Positions 45,617 through 54,160 of a stretch of DNA of 64,000 nucleotides are shown here, in pieces; within the stretch, counting starts at the first letter, position 1; every line of letters starts with the position of its first letter. Below the pieces are notes generated by a model that saw only the letters and a program-made list of their open reading frames with translations, ran no database searches and had not been told where the DNA came from. Origin of the DNA: Mycobacterium sp. 1245805.9 (GTDB lineage Bacteria; Actinomycetota; Actinomycetes; Mycobacteriales; Mycobacteriaceae); NCBI RefSeq assembly GCF_001672915.1, contig NZ_LZKR01000013.1:1-64000 (forward strand), read 5' to 3'. The position numbers were made by a program, and so were the translations under genes.

Positions 45617-45673
45617 ATGGGCTGGCACCATGCAAAGCGGGCCGCTGTCGCGGGTGGCGGCACCAACGCGTGA
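45617..45673 (+). CDS. 18-codon ORF translationally coupled to the GarA-like gene
   Basis: ATG at 45617 is preceded by AAAAGGAG with 7 bases spacing, the best ribosome site in the area. It encodes MGWHHAKRAAVAGGGTNA and stops at TGA 45671-45673, sharing GTGA with the GTG start of the FHA gene. The FHA gene itself has no good Shine-Dalgarno, so its translation probably depends on this ORF. It may be a leader that senses translation (two adjacent His codons) or simply a coupling device. Confidence 0.6.
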   Translation: MGWHHAKRAAVAGGGTNA

Positions 45674-46104
45674 ACCGCGACGACGACAACCCAAACCTCA
45701 ATCAAGCAGCAGGCGAGACCACTGCGGATTTCGGCACCGAATTTCTTGGCGAGTTTGATGACCGTTCGAGTGTTACTGCCGAAGCGGAAGCCGCCGAAGG
45801 GTTGCCGAGCGGATCGGCTCTGCTGATTGTCAGGCGTGGCCCGAACGCTGGTTCTCGGTTCTTGCTCGACCAGCCCGTCACCTCGGCGGGACGACATCCC
45901 GATAGCGATATTCTCCTCGACGACATCACCGTGAGCCGCCGCCACGCCGAGTTTCGCCTCGGCGAGGACGGCAGCTGGACCGTTGCCGACGTCGGGAGCC
46001 TCAACGGCACCTACGTCAACCGTCAGCCGGTGGACTCGACGGTGCTTGCAAACAACGATCAGGTGCAGATCGGTAAGTTCCGGCTGGTCTTCCTGACCGG
46101 ATAG
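45670..46104 (+). CDS. GarA-like FHA-domain protein (paralogue)
   Basis: 144 residues from the GTG at 45670. N-terminal tail with GETTADF, matching the ETT phosphorylation motif of GarA (Thr17/Thr18), then a full FHA domain: SAGRHPDSDILLDD, SRRHAEFRL, GSLNGTYVN, and QIGKFRLVFLTG. In mycobacteria GarA is phosphorylated by PknB/PknG and controls 2-oxoglutarate metabolism. This copy is divergent in the tail and lies in a rearranged locus, so it is probably a second GarA rather than the housekeeping one. Possible partner of the PknH-type kinases. Confidence 0.85.
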   Translation: MNRDDDNPNLNQAAGETTADFGTEFLGEFDDRSSVTAEAEAAEGLPSGSALLIVRRGPNAGSRFLLDQPVTSAGRHPDSDILLDDITVSRRHAEFRLGEDGSWTVADVGSLNGTYVNRQPVDSTVLANNDQVQIGKFRLVFLTG

Positions 46105-46107
46105 CCG

Positions 46108-46231
46108 CCCGCCCGTTCGCCGGCGTGTGAATATCGGTCGCCACCACATCGCGACCGGCAGTGACAAGTGCGTTCACAGTCGCTGTCCCTACCAACCCGA
46201 AGGCGCCGGTAAAAAGTACGGATTGAGGCAT
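46108..46231 (-). pseudogene. N-terminal stub of an NAD-dependent epimerase
   Basis: ATG at 46231 has GAAGGAGGA 4 bases upstream, a fully functional-looking start. The first 40 codons (MPQSVLFTGAFGLVGTATVN, ending GRDVVATDIHTPANG) are the Rossmann beta-alpha-beta unit of an extended SDR. Homology then stops at the GarA-like stop codon. The rest of the enzyme is absent. It would have followed the acyl-CoA ligase at 46304 in one operon, so the left end of the catabolic island is truncated here. Confidence 0.7.
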
Positions 46232-46303
46232 CTGTCCTCCTTCACTCCTGCGGCGTCGTTCGGCGGACTGGCGCGGTTTTCCAATCTCTGCTCCGTGTTG
46301 ACG

Positions 46304-47842
46304 TCAGTTCTTTGGTTCGATCCGCGAACGGATAAGCGCGGCCAACTCGCGTTTGCGCACCTTCATCGAAGGCGTCATCGGGATCTCATCGATCGAGTCG
46401 AACACGACGATCGACCTGGGCACCTTGTAGGACGACAACCGGTGTTGAAGGTGGTGCCGGATCTCTTCCGGAGACAGCGCAGCGCCAGGACTCAGCACCA
46501 CCGCCGCCGTGACGATCTGGCCACGCACGCCCTCGTCATCGACACCCACCACGACCGCGAGTGCCACCCCGTCGAGTCCGCTGATCTCACGCTCGACCTC
46601 GGCCGGTGCGACGTTGGCCCCCGACGTCTTGATCATGTCGTGCATGCGACCCGCGAAAAAGATGCGATTGCCTTCGCGCACACCCAAATCGCCCGTGCGA
46701 TAGAACCCGTCGGCATCGAAGGCCTCTGATCTGGCCACCTTCTGGAGCCTTGTTGTGATAGTTGGTCCGCGCACCAGGATCTGCGCAGTGACGCCGTCGT
46801 CTGCCTCCCCATCTTGATCATCGACCAATCGAAGCTCGAAGCCTGGTTGGAGATCATCGAGTGGGGCGGCGATCGGATACTCGGGCACCGCGACATCGCG
46901 GCCCCACGAGTAGATCCCGAAGGTCTCGGTCATACCTAGCGCGGGGATGTTGGCGAATTGGCGGGTGCGTTCCTCGGCTGCGGGCTGCCCGGCTGTGCTC
47001 CTACCGATTACTGCACCGGACGCCCAAGTCGAACGTTCGGCACAATGGGTAACGCCGCCGGCGTCCATCGTCGGAAACAGGGCCATCACGAGCCCGCCGA
47101 CCCAGAAGAACGGCATTGTCGCTCTTGTGTAGCTTGTCTCGTTGAAGTCGAACATCCTGCGCAGGTAGTGCGCTTTACCGACGATGGATCCCTGTGAATG
47201 TATGACCCCTTTGGGTTCGGCGCTCTGCCCCGATGTGTAGATGCACAACGCCTCATCGTCGCAATGCACTTCCCGCTGAGCCGTTTTCAGCACTCCGCCC
47301 CATCGCGCCTCGCGACCCTCAGCGACGACCCAATTGGTGTCGCGGGTCCACTGCTCCTTCGACTCGTCGAGCACGACGGTCCGCAGGAACGGTGCGTCTG
47401 CGAGGGCCAGCAGCGGGCCGTCAAGTTGGCCCTTTCCGCCGAGAGCGGCGCCGATGAGTGTGACGAAGTCTCGTGCCAGGAATGTCCGGCTGGCGACCAA
47501 CCAGTGCAGGTCGGCATGGAGGAGCACGCGAGCCAGCTCCGCGGGCTGCAAGAAGGTGCTCATCGGAACACACACAGCTCCGACGCGGCTGACCGCAGCC
47601 CACCACATCACCCAGGCCGGACCATTGCCCAGCAGCAAACCGATACGGCTGCCCTTACCGATGCCGTGAGCCAGCAATCCCCGTGCAAGCACGGCAGATT
47701 CGCGCTCGAGGTCAAGGTATGACAATGTACCGACGTCCGAAACGACGCAGGGTCTTTCGCCGAAGGTCTCGGCGAGGGCATCGATCCACTGCGGAACGGT
47801 GGTGGCCTCATGGGGGTGTACGCAGGTCGCACCGGTGGACAT
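46304..47842 (-). CDS. AMP-dependent acyl-CoA ligase, possibly internally shortened
   Basis: 512 residues of the ANL superfamily. The ATP loop reads YTSGQSAEPKG where YTSGSTGEPKG is usual. Later motifs are intact: ALGMTETFG, YRTGDLG, GRMHDMIKTSGANV and the C-terminal lysine region (SMKVRKRELA). Between AERSTWAS and the GMTETFG motif about 30-40 residues present in relatives seem missing, so activity is in doubt. It would activate a carboxylic acid to its CoA ester at the entry of the island pathway. Candidate regulatory site at 47963-47980. Confidence 0.83.
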   Translation of the reverse strand: MSTGATCVHPHEATTVPQWIDALAETFGERPCVVSDVGTLSYLDLERESAVLARGLLAHGIGKGSRIGLLLGNGPAWVMWWAAVSRVGAVCVPMSTFLQPAELARVLLHADLHWLVASRTFLARDFVTLIGAALGGKGQLDGPLLALADAPFLRTVVLDESKEQWTRDTNWVVAEGREARWGGVLKTAQREVHCDDEALCIYTSGQSAEPKGVIHSQGSIVGKAHYLRRMFDFNETSYTRATMPFFWVGGLVMALFPTMDAGGVTHCAERSTWASGAVIGRSTAGQPAAEERTRQFANIPALGMTETFGIYSWGRDVAVPEYPIAAPLDDLQPGFELRLVDDQDGEADDGVTAQILVRGPTITTRLQKVARSEAFDADGFYRTGDLGVREGNRIFFAGRMHDMIKTSGANVAPAEVEREISGLDGVALAVVVGVDDEGVRGQIVTAAVVLSPGAALSPEEIRHHLQHRLSSYKVPRSIVVFDSIDEIPMTPSMKVRKRELAALIRSRIEPKN

Positions 47843-47962
47843 TGCGCGTCCCTTCCAGTCGTCAGTCGCCCGCGTTCGGCAATCCCAGGGTGGGCGAGAC
47901 TCCGTCGTGGGGACGGTTGGTCGATCGAAGTCTTGCCGGCACGCTATCTGTCGTGGGCCGTT

Positions 47963-47980
47963 TACTCAAGATTGCGACTA
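47963..47980. promoter_or_regulatory. island motif site 1 (ligase promoter)
   Basis: TACTCAAGATTGCGACTA matches 14 of 18 positions of TAGTCAAGATCTTGACTA. It lies 121 bases upstream of the ligase start, in the region divergent with the SDR at 48120. Confidence 0.6.
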
Positions 47981-48042
47981 GGACGGGCCCCGTCGCGAAG
48001 CGCGCGGCCGCAATTGTTCGGATACCCGACAAATCCGTCCAA

Positions 48043-48060
48043 TTGTCATATTCTTGACCA
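48043..48060. promoter_or_regulatory. island motif site 2
   Basis: TTGTCATATTCTTGACCA, 13 of 18 matches; right arm TTGAC intact. Middle site of three in the divergent region. Confidence 0.55.
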
Positions 48061-48072
48061 CCGATACCGCAT

Positions 48073-48090
48073 CGGTCGTGATCTTGACTA
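48073..48090. promoter_or_regulatory. island motif site 3
   Basis: CGGTCGTGATCTTGACTA, 14 of 18 matches with the right half perfect. It lies 29 bases before the SDR ATG. Confidence 0.6.
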
Positions 48091-48119
48091 AATTGAGGTG
48101 ACCGGACAGGCTGGTGCGG

Positions 48120-48908
48120 ATGGAGCTGGCAACGCGATACGGGCCGTGGGCCGTGGTGACGGGTGGATCGGAAGGTGTCGGCCTGGAATGGTGTCGTGCT
48201 CTGGCACGCCAGGGCATTAATCTGCTGATCTTGGCACGTCGCGTTGCGGTGCTAGAGGAAGCCGCGACAGAACTGCGGGCTGCCGGTGTAGACGTCCGGA
48301 CGGTCGCCCGTGACATCACCGATCCTGATCTGCGTGATGTATTGCGAGCAGCCACTTCCGAAATCGAAGTCGGGCTGGTGGTCCACAACGTCGGTTCATG
48401 GGACCGCACACACGGCGATTTCCTTGACGACTCGCTCGATGTAGGCCTGAAGACGATCGACGTCAATTGCGTCGCAGCGGTGACGTTAGCGCATCTGTTT
48501 GCCCCCGCCATGGCGGAACGTGGCCGCGGAGGGCTGATCTTCGTCGGATCCCTCGCCGGCATCGCAGGTCAAGCGCTCGAGGCGACTTACTCAGCGGCTA
48601 AGGCATTCACGCAGCACTTCGCCGAGGCCCTGTGGTCCGAACTGACCGATCGGGGAGTCGACGTAGTTTGCGTGCCTTTGGGCGGCACTCGGACGCCGGC
48701 GTTGGAGGCCAAGGCGCTGATGGACGTTTCTATGCTCCCAACAGCCGAAGAGGTCGTCACCGAAGCAATGGCACATCTGCAGGACGGGCCCGTCTTCGTG
48801 CCAGTCGAAGCCAATCGGCGGTTCTTCGACAAGACCACAGCCCTCGATCGCCGCGCGGCGACCCAGACCATGTCCAGGCTCGCCCGCCGCGCTGTGGGCA
48901 CCGGCTAA
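48120..48908 (+). CDS. short-chain dehydrogenase/reductase
   Basis: 262 residues from the ATG at 48120 (a GTG two codons earlier is possible). Cofactor loop VTGGSEGVGLEW, HNVGSW, Ser in FVGSLAG and YSAAKAF. The long hydrophobic-basic C-terminal tail (RRFFDKTTALDRRAATQTMSR onward) resembles DltE/17-beta-HSD12-type SDRs. Similar in style to the SDR at 53323. Probably oxidises a hydroxyacyl or ring alcohol in the island pathway. Confidence 0.88.
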   Translation: MELATRYGPWAVVTGGSEGVGLEWCRALARQGINLLILARRVAVLEEAATELRAAGVDVRTVARDITDPDLRDVLRAATSEIEVGLVVHNVGSWDRTHGDFLDDSLDVGLKTIDVNCVAAVTLAHLFAPAMAERGRGGLIFVGSLAGIAGQALEATYSAAKAFTQHFAEALWSELTDRGVDVVCVPLGGTRTPALEAKALMDVSMLPTAEEVVTEAMAHLQDGPVFVPVEANRRFFDKTTALDRRAATQTMSRLARRAVGTG

Positions 48909-49008
48909 ACCAACGGGAGACTTGGACTGTGCATCCGCCTGGACGCTGGCCAACGCTTCGCACCGACGTGATCGGCCGCCGCGCCCTTCTACCGCGCCGG
49001 TGGCCAAT

Positions 49009-49026
49009 TAGTCGCAGTCTTGACCA
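49009..49026. promoter_or_regulatory. island motif site 4 (amidohydrolase operon promoter)
   Basis: TAGTCGCAGTCTTGACCA, 13 of 18 matches. It lies in the 285-bp gap before the amidohydrolase gene; nothing else was recognised in that gap. Confidence 0.6.
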
Positions 49027-49193
49027 TCTGCGCGGGGCGATGATAACTTCAACTCACTCGAGAGTTGTCTTTGGTGTAGGTCTCGTCCTCCGGCCTGCCC
49101 AGATCCTGGTTGCGACAACCTATTCGGATCGGACGAAAGAGCGGATGATTCGTCCGGCCCAAAGCACATGGAGATATCGGACGGAGTCCACAA

Positions 49194-50540
49194 ATGCGCG
49201 TTGAAGACATGATCCTGGTCAGCATTGACGACCATGTGATCGAGCCGAGGAACATGTTCGACCAGCATGTGCCGCAGCGTTATAAGGACCAGGCCCCTAA
49301 GTCCATCATGGACGAGAATGGCTTCGAGAAGTGGTGGTTCCAGGGCGTGTGCAGCGGGTCAACCAGTCTCAACGCGGTTGTCGGCTGGCCCAACGAAGAG
49401 TGGGGACTGAACCCCAGCACCTTCGCCGAAATGCGTCCCGGGACTTACGACGTGAACGAGCGTGTCCGCGACATGAATCGCAACGGCATTCTGGCCTCGA
49501 TGTGCTTCCCCTCCTTCACGGGGTTCAGCGGCCGGTTCTTCCAAGAGGCTGCGGACAAGGACCTCTCGCTGATCATGCTGAAGGCCTACAACGACTGGCA
49601 CATCGACGAATGGGCGGCGTCCTACCCCGGCCGCTTCATCCCGCTCGCCCTTGCGCCGGTATGGGATCCGAAGGCGATGGTCGACGAGATCCGCAGGGTC
49701 GCGCGCAAGGGTTGTCGCGCGATTGCGATGCCCGAACTGCCTCATTTGCAAGGGCTTCCGAGTTACCACGACATGGAGTACTGGGGTCCGGCATTTCAGG
49801 CCGCCGCAGAGGAACGGGTCGTATGGTGCCTACACATCGGCCTCGGTTTCGCTGCGATCAATTCCGCGCCAGGAGCACCGATTGACAACTTCATAATCCT
49901 CGCGACGCAGATTTCCACGATCGCTTGCCAGGACCTGCTGTGGGGTGGGGCGATGATGAACTATCCGGACCTCAAGATCGCGTGGTCGGAGGCCGGCATC
50001 GGATGGATTCCGTTCTACCTGGATCGGTGCGATCGCCATTTCACCAACCAGCGCTGGCTCGACAATGACTTTGGCGGCAAGCTTCCCAGTGAGGTGTTCC
50101 GCGAGCATTGCATCGCCTGCTATGTCACCGATCCGACCGCGCTACGCGTCCGCAACCAGATCGGCATCGACATAATCGCGTGGGAATGCGACTACCCGCA
50201 CTCGGATTCAATCTTTCCCGACGCCCCCGAGTTCGTTCACGCAGAGCTCGCGGAAGTAGGTGCCACCGATGAGGAGATCAACAAGATCACCTGGCAGAAC
50301 ACCTGCCGATTCTTCGGGTGGGAACCGTTCAAACACATCTCGCGGGCCGATGCCACCGTCGGGGCGTTGCGTGCTAAATCACCTGACGTCGATACCGTGA
50401 TCCGGTCGAAGCACGAGTGGCGCAAGCTCTACGAAGCAGCCCACCCTGATGAGGTGCTGCCGACCATGGATCCGGCAACGGCAAGCGAAGCCCAGGTCAG
50501 TCTGTTGCCGCCAAGTTCGTCTTCGGCCGGCGTGCAGTGA
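49194..50540 (+). CDS. amidohydrolase_2-family metal-dependent hydrolase/decarboxylase
   Basis: 448 residues, ATG at 49194 with GGAG 7 bases upstream. The N terminus ILVSIDDHVIEP holds the metal-binding D-x-H variant of the ACMSD/gamma-resorcylate decarboxylase-type amidohydrolases. CLHIGLG and IAWECDYPHSDS (Asp plus His) supply further ligands. These enzymes decarboxylate or hydrolyse ring compounds, and versions near acyl-CoA genes may act on CoA-linked cyclic substrates. First gene of an operon with thiolase and an LLM protein. Confidence 0.88.
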   Translation: MRVEDMILVSIDDHVIEPRNMFDQHVPQRYKDQAPKSIMDENGFEKWWFQGVCSGSTSLNAVVGWPNEEWGLNPSTFAEMRPGTYDVNERVRDMNRNGILASMCFPSFTGFSGRFFQEAADKDLSLIMLKAYNDWHIDEWAASYPGRFIPLALAPVWDPKAMVDEIRRVARKGCRAIAMPELPHLQGLPSYHDMEYWGPAFQAAAEERVVWCLHIGLGFAAINSAPGAPIDNFIILATQISTIACQDLLWGGAMMNYPDLKIAWSEAGIGWIPFYLDRCDRHFTNQRWLDNDFGGKLPSEVFREHCIACYVTDPTALRVRNQIGIDIIAWECDYPHSDSIFPDAPEFVHAELAEVGATDEEINKITWQNTCRFFGWEPFKHISRADATVGALRAKSPDVDTVIRSKHEWRKLYEAAHPDEVLPTMDPATASEAQVSLLPPSSSSAGVQ

Positions 50541-51715
50541 CTGCCTCTCAGCCGGTAGTTGTCAGCGCCGTCCGTACTGCCATCGGTACCGCGTACAAGG
50601 GCACCCTCGTCGATACCCCGCCCGAGGTGCTGGCGCTAACCGTCGTACAAGAGGCCGTTCGACGATCCGGTATCGATCCGGACCGCGTCGATGACATCGT
50701 GCTCGCCGAATCTCTGAATGGCGGAGGTGATCTCGCGCGGTACGTGGCACTCCTTTGTGGCATGACGAAGGTTCCCGGGCTGGCCGTCAACCGGCACTGC
50801 GCGGCCAGCCTGGCGGCGGTCGGGGTTGCCGCCGGCGGGGTTGCCAGTGGCATGGAGGACGTCGTCGTCGCCGGGGGTGTGCATTCGTCATCGTTTATGC
50901 CGCAACTGAAACGGCGGGTACCCGGCACGGCCGATGAGATGCAAGACTGGTTTCCGGCGACGCATCCCGAGACGGCCGATGCGCCGGGATACGACATGTC
51001 GATTCCGGTGGGCTTCAACACCGCGAAGCAAGCCGGATTGACCCGCGATGAACTCGACGCGTGGGCTTTGCGATCGCACCGGCGCGCCATCGCTGCCATC
51101 GATGCCGGAAAGTTCGTGGATGAGATCGTGCCGATCAAAGTCAAACTGAGGGACGGCACGATCACCGAATTCGCGGTCGACGAACATCCCCGCCGTACCA
51201 CTACGGCCGAGAAGATGGCGTCGCTGCCGGTTCTGCACCCGGAGATCCCCGACTTCTCGATCACAGCGGGAAATGCCAGCGGCGCCAACGACGCCGCGGC
51301 AGCATTGACGGTCATGAGCTCGAACTTGGCGCAGTCCGAACCGATCGAAACACTTGCGACGATCCTTGGGTGGTCGGCGGTGGGCGTCGAGCCGCGGTTG
51401 ATGGGATATGGCGCGATCTCGTCCATCGAAAAGGTGCTTGAGCGGGCGGGGCGCAGCGTCCGGGACGTCAGACTATGGGAGATCAACGAGGCCTTCGCAT
51501 CGGTGCCGTTGGCTGCATGCCGCGAACTGGGCATTGACGAGGACAGGGTCAATATTTATGGAAGCGGCTGCAGTCTAGGCCACCCGATCGCCGCCTCGGG
51601 CGCACGGATGTTGACGACGTTGATCCACGAATTACGGCGCCGCGATGGTGGATTGGGGGTAGCGGCGATGTGCGCCGGCGGTGGGCAGGGTGGCGCTGTC
51701 CTCATTGAGGTCTGA
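50537..51715 (+). CDS. thiolase (acetyl-CoA acetyltransferase family)
   Basis: 392 residues from the GTG at 50537, overlapping the amidohydrolase stop by 4 bases. The nucleophilic Cys is in NRHCAASLAAV (about 87-91), GHPIAASGAR carries the His, and CAGGGQGGAVL the second Cys near the C terminus. It performs thiolytic cleavage of a 3-ketoacyl-CoA, the last beta-oxidation step. It is translationally coupled to the amidohydrolase, which suggests the two act on consecutive intermediates. Confidence 0.93.
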   Translation: MTASQPVVVSAVRTAIGTAYKGTLVDTPPEVLALTVVQEAVRRSGIDPDRVDDIVLAESLNGGGDLARYVALLCGMTKVPGLAVNRHCAASLAAVGVAAGGVASGMEDVVVAGGVHSSSFMPQLKRRVPGTADEMQDWFPATHPETADAPGYDMSIPVGFNTAKQAGLTRDELDAWALRSHRRAIAAIDAGKFVDEIVPIKVKLRDGTITEFAVDEHPRRTTTAEKMASLPVLHPEIPDFSITAGNASGANDAAAALTVMSSNLAQSEPIETLATILGWSAVGVEPRLMGYGAISSIEKVLERAGRSVRDVRLWEINEAFASVPLAACRELGIDEDRVNIYGSGCSLGHPIAASGARMLTTLIHELRRRDGGLGVAAMCAGGGQGGAVLIEV

Positions 51716-51777
51716 AACAAAGAGACACAAAGTACCCGAAGCTGCGCAGCTGGCCAGTTGCAAAGACAAGGAACACG

Positions 51778-52647
51778 ATGAAGCTTGGGCTGCACCTCGA
51801 TGACTACACCTGGAATTCGGCGAACGGGTCCCTTCCGGCACTGCTGTCACAGATCGCACGTGCGGCGGAAGACGGCGGCTTCTCACGCTTGAGCGTCACC
51901 GACCATGTCTGGCAGACAAGCGCGCATGGTGTCGAAAGCGACCCGATGCTAGAGGCCTACACCACCCTCGGATTTATTGCCGCTGAAACGAATTCCCTCG
52001 AGCTGCTGACCTTGGTATCCGCGGTCACGTACCGACCGCCGGGTCTCCTCGCCAAGATGGTGACCACACTGGACGTGTTGTCGGGCGGACGCGCGATGCT
52101 GGGCCTCGGGGCCGGGTGGAATCAAGAGGAGGCCACCGGTCTCGGTTTGGAATTCGGGCCCAACCGGGTGCGCTTCGAACGCCTCGAGGAGGCCCTCCAA
52201 GTCTGCTTGCAGATGTTCTCCGACTCAACGAAATCGTTCCGGGGCAGGTATTACACGCTGGCGAGCACTTTGAATTCGCCGATGCCACAAGCGAAGCCGC
52301 GGCCCCGCATTCTGGTCGGTGGGGGAGGCGAACGACGCACGCTGCGGCTGGCGGCACGGTACGCGGATGCGTGCAACGTCTACGGCGGACCAGACGCGGG
52401 GCAGAAACTTGCCGTCTTGCGAGAACACTGCCGGCTGGCAGATCGTGACTACGACACGATCGAGAAGACGGCGATCCTGGCATTGGACCCCAACGGACCC
52501 GACGGACCTGACGGGTTGTTGCGGCGACTCGCAGCACTTCGCGATTTGGGTTTCGACAGTGTGATGGGCGCCGTACCGGGCATCGATTCGATGGCGCCTC
52601 TGGAAACGCTCATCGCCAAGGTTCTGCCCGAAGTCGCTAGCTGGTAG
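51778..52647 (+). CDS. LLM-class F420-dependent oxidoreductase
   Basis: 289 residues, ATG at 51778 with AAGGA upstream. Luciferase-like barrel: MKLGLHLDDYTW, FSRLSVTDHVWQT, LLTLVSAVTYRPPGLLAKM, DVLSGGRAMLGLGAGW and PRILVGGGGERRTLRLAARYADA. It belongs to the F420-type branch (TIGR03560-like proteins). It could reduce or oxygenate the ring substrate. Last gene of the amidohydrolase-thiolase operon; ends convergent with marR. Confidence 0.9.
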   Translation: MKLGLHLDDYTWNSANGSLPALLSQIARAAEDGGFSRLSVTDHVWQTSAHGVESDPMLEAYTTLGFIAAETNSLELLTLVSAVTYRPPGLLAKMVTTLDVLSGGRAMLGLGAGWNQEEATGLGLEFGPNRVRFERLEEALQVCLQMFSDSTKSFRGRYYTLASTLNSPMPQAKPRPRILVGGGGERRTLRLAARYADACNVYGGPDAGQKLAVLREHCRLADRDYDTIEKTAILALDPNGPDGPDGLLRRLAALRDLGFDSVMGAVPGIDSMAPLETLIAKVLPEVASW

Positions 52648-52655
52648 CGGCGGAA

Positions 52656-53201
52656 TTACTCTTCGGCTATTGGATGAACGTCTTTGTGATCGAGCCTTAT
52701 GGCATATAGGAGCTCGATCAGTGTGCGCTGCTCTGCCTTCGATAACGATCCGAGCCCGAAGTCGTCCTCGGCGAGGATCGTGTGCGCGCGTCGCAGTCGG
52801 CGGCGGCCAAGAGGAGTCAGTTCGACGACGGTGACTCTGCCGTCGTTGGCGTCTTGATGGGTGGTGACGATGCCGCGATCGGACAGGCGAGCCACGACGT
52901 TTGTGATGCTGGTCTGGTGAACGATGAAGCGCCGAACGTAAAACCTGATCTTTCCCAGCGGCATCTGCCCACCGCCGATGAATTCGATGACGGAGAGCAG
53001 ATCGTAATCAATCCACGACATGTCTAGACTGGCGAGCTGCTCGTTCATCCAGTCGACGAGTACCTCGCGAGTCCTCAGCAACGAACTGAACGTCTCCATC
53101 GCGTGCGCGTGCTCGTGGCCGTACTTCGATTCCCATTGATCGCGACCCCAACGGATTGAATCTTCCTCAGGGGTCTCGGCGTTCGGACTCACAGCGGGCA
53201 C
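52656..53201 (-). CDS. MarR-family regulator, candidate island repressor
   Basis: 181 residues from the GTG at 53201. Extended N terminus, then the MarR winged helix (SWIDYDLLSVIEFIGGGQMPLG; HQTSITNVVARLSDRGIVTT; wing DANDGRVTVVELTPLGRRRL). It is the only regulator gene inside the 46-64 kb island. The island's 18-bp palindrome occurs 20 bases upstream of its start (53221-53238), consistent with autoregulation and with this protein binding all 13 sites. The ligand is presumably a CoA ester of the substrate. Confidence 0.9.
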   Translation of the reverse strand: MPAVSPNAETPEEDSIRWGRDQWESKYGHEHAHAMETFSSLLRTREVLVDWMNEQLASLDMSWIDYDLLSVIEFIGGGQMPLGKIRFYVRRFIVHQTSITNVVARLSDRGIVTTHQDANDGRVTVVELTPLGRRRLRRAHTILAEDDFGLGSLSKAEQRTLIELLYAIRLDHKDVHPIAEE

Positions 53202-53220
53202 GCTCTTTCACCACCTCGAT

Positions 53221-53238
53221 AGGTCCACATCTGGACTA
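53221..53238. promoter_or_regulatory. island motif site 5 (marR promoter)
   Basis: AGGTCCACATCTGGACTA, 13 of 18 matches. The site itself is nearly palindromic (GGTCCAcatcTGGACT). Confidence 0.6.
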
Positions 53239-53322
53239 ACTGTAGCCCTTGAGGTACGTGCTGCGCTGAGCGGCGTCGGGGTGTTGGGTGGGTGGATGCG
53301 CGAAGGGTTTTGGAAGCCGCCG

Positions 53323-54123
53323 TCAGTGGGCGCGCAGCATCGACTCCATGTTGCGTCCCATGACCGATGTCGCTGCCTGCCGGGGCAGAATGCGCGTGAG
53401 CATACCGGCGATGACCGCGTTGCGTGCTCCCGGTACGGCGACCCAGCGCTTACCCAGCTTCGCCAACCCCTGCTCGACGAAATCATCGACCTCCATCGGA
53501 GGGAAGAGCCGCGACGGCTTGCGGGCGGATCGTCGGTATGTCTCCGTGTTGACGCTGCTGGGCACAAGTGTCAAGACGTCCACGTTCGAAGATCGAAGCT
53601 CGTAGCCGAGGCCCGAACCGAATGCCAGGATGAATGCCTTCGACGCACCGTAAGTCGTGACATACGGCGAGCCGACCACCGCGGTGAGCGACGACATCAA
53701 CACCAGACCACCGCGACCACGCCGGCGCAGCCGGTCCCCGAATATCCTTGCCAACCCGACATATGCACGGACGTTGGCGTCAAGCTGCGCGTTCAGCTGA
53801 GCCATCTCCGTGTCGAGGACCTGCCAGCTGCCACCAGAGAAGAGGTGGTTGACGATGACCAGCCCGACATCGCACTCGCTGCTGAAGTCGGCCAACGACT
53901 GCGGCGCTGTTGGGTCGGTCATGTCGAGTACCACGGTGCTCACCGCGTGTGAGTGCTGCGCGGACACATCGTCCGCTGTGCGTTGGAGGCCGTCGGCGTT
54001 GATGTCGGTGAGAACGAGATCGAAGCCGCGGGAGCCGAGGACGCGGGCGAACCCGGCGCCGATACCTCCTGCGGCACCGGTGATTACCGCTGTGGGGCCA
54101 TAGCGTTTGCCGAACCCAGTCAC
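53323..54123 (-). CDS. short-chain dehydrogenase/reductase
   Basis: 266 residues from the GTG at 54123 preceded by AAGGAGG, which excludes the longer frame to 54270. VITGAAGGIGAGFA cofactor loop, NHLFSGG, Ser in LMSSLTA, YGASKAF. It has the same DltE/HSD12-like tail as the SDR at 48120 (GMLTRILPRQAATSVMGRNM). Last gene of the minus-strand operon with two acyl-CoA dehydrogenases; it probably oxidises the 3-hydroxyacyl intermediate or a ring hydroxyl. Confidence 0.89.
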   Translation of the reverse strand: MTGFGKRYGPTAVITGAAGGIGAGFARVLGSRGFDLVLTDINADGLQRTADDVSAQHSHAVSTVVLDMTDPTAPQSLADFSSECDVGLVIVNHLFSGGSWQVLDTEMAQLNAQLDANVRAYVGLARIFGDRLRRRGRGGLVLMSSLTAVVGSPYVTTYGASKAFILAFGSGLGYELRSSNVDVLTLVPSSVNTETYRRSARKPSRLFPPMEVDDFVEQGLAKLGKRWVAVPGARNAVIAGMLTRILPRQAATSVMGRNMESMLRAH

Positions 54124-54160
54124 CTTCGCCTCCTTAGGCGTTCGTCGATAGCCGCCGATC

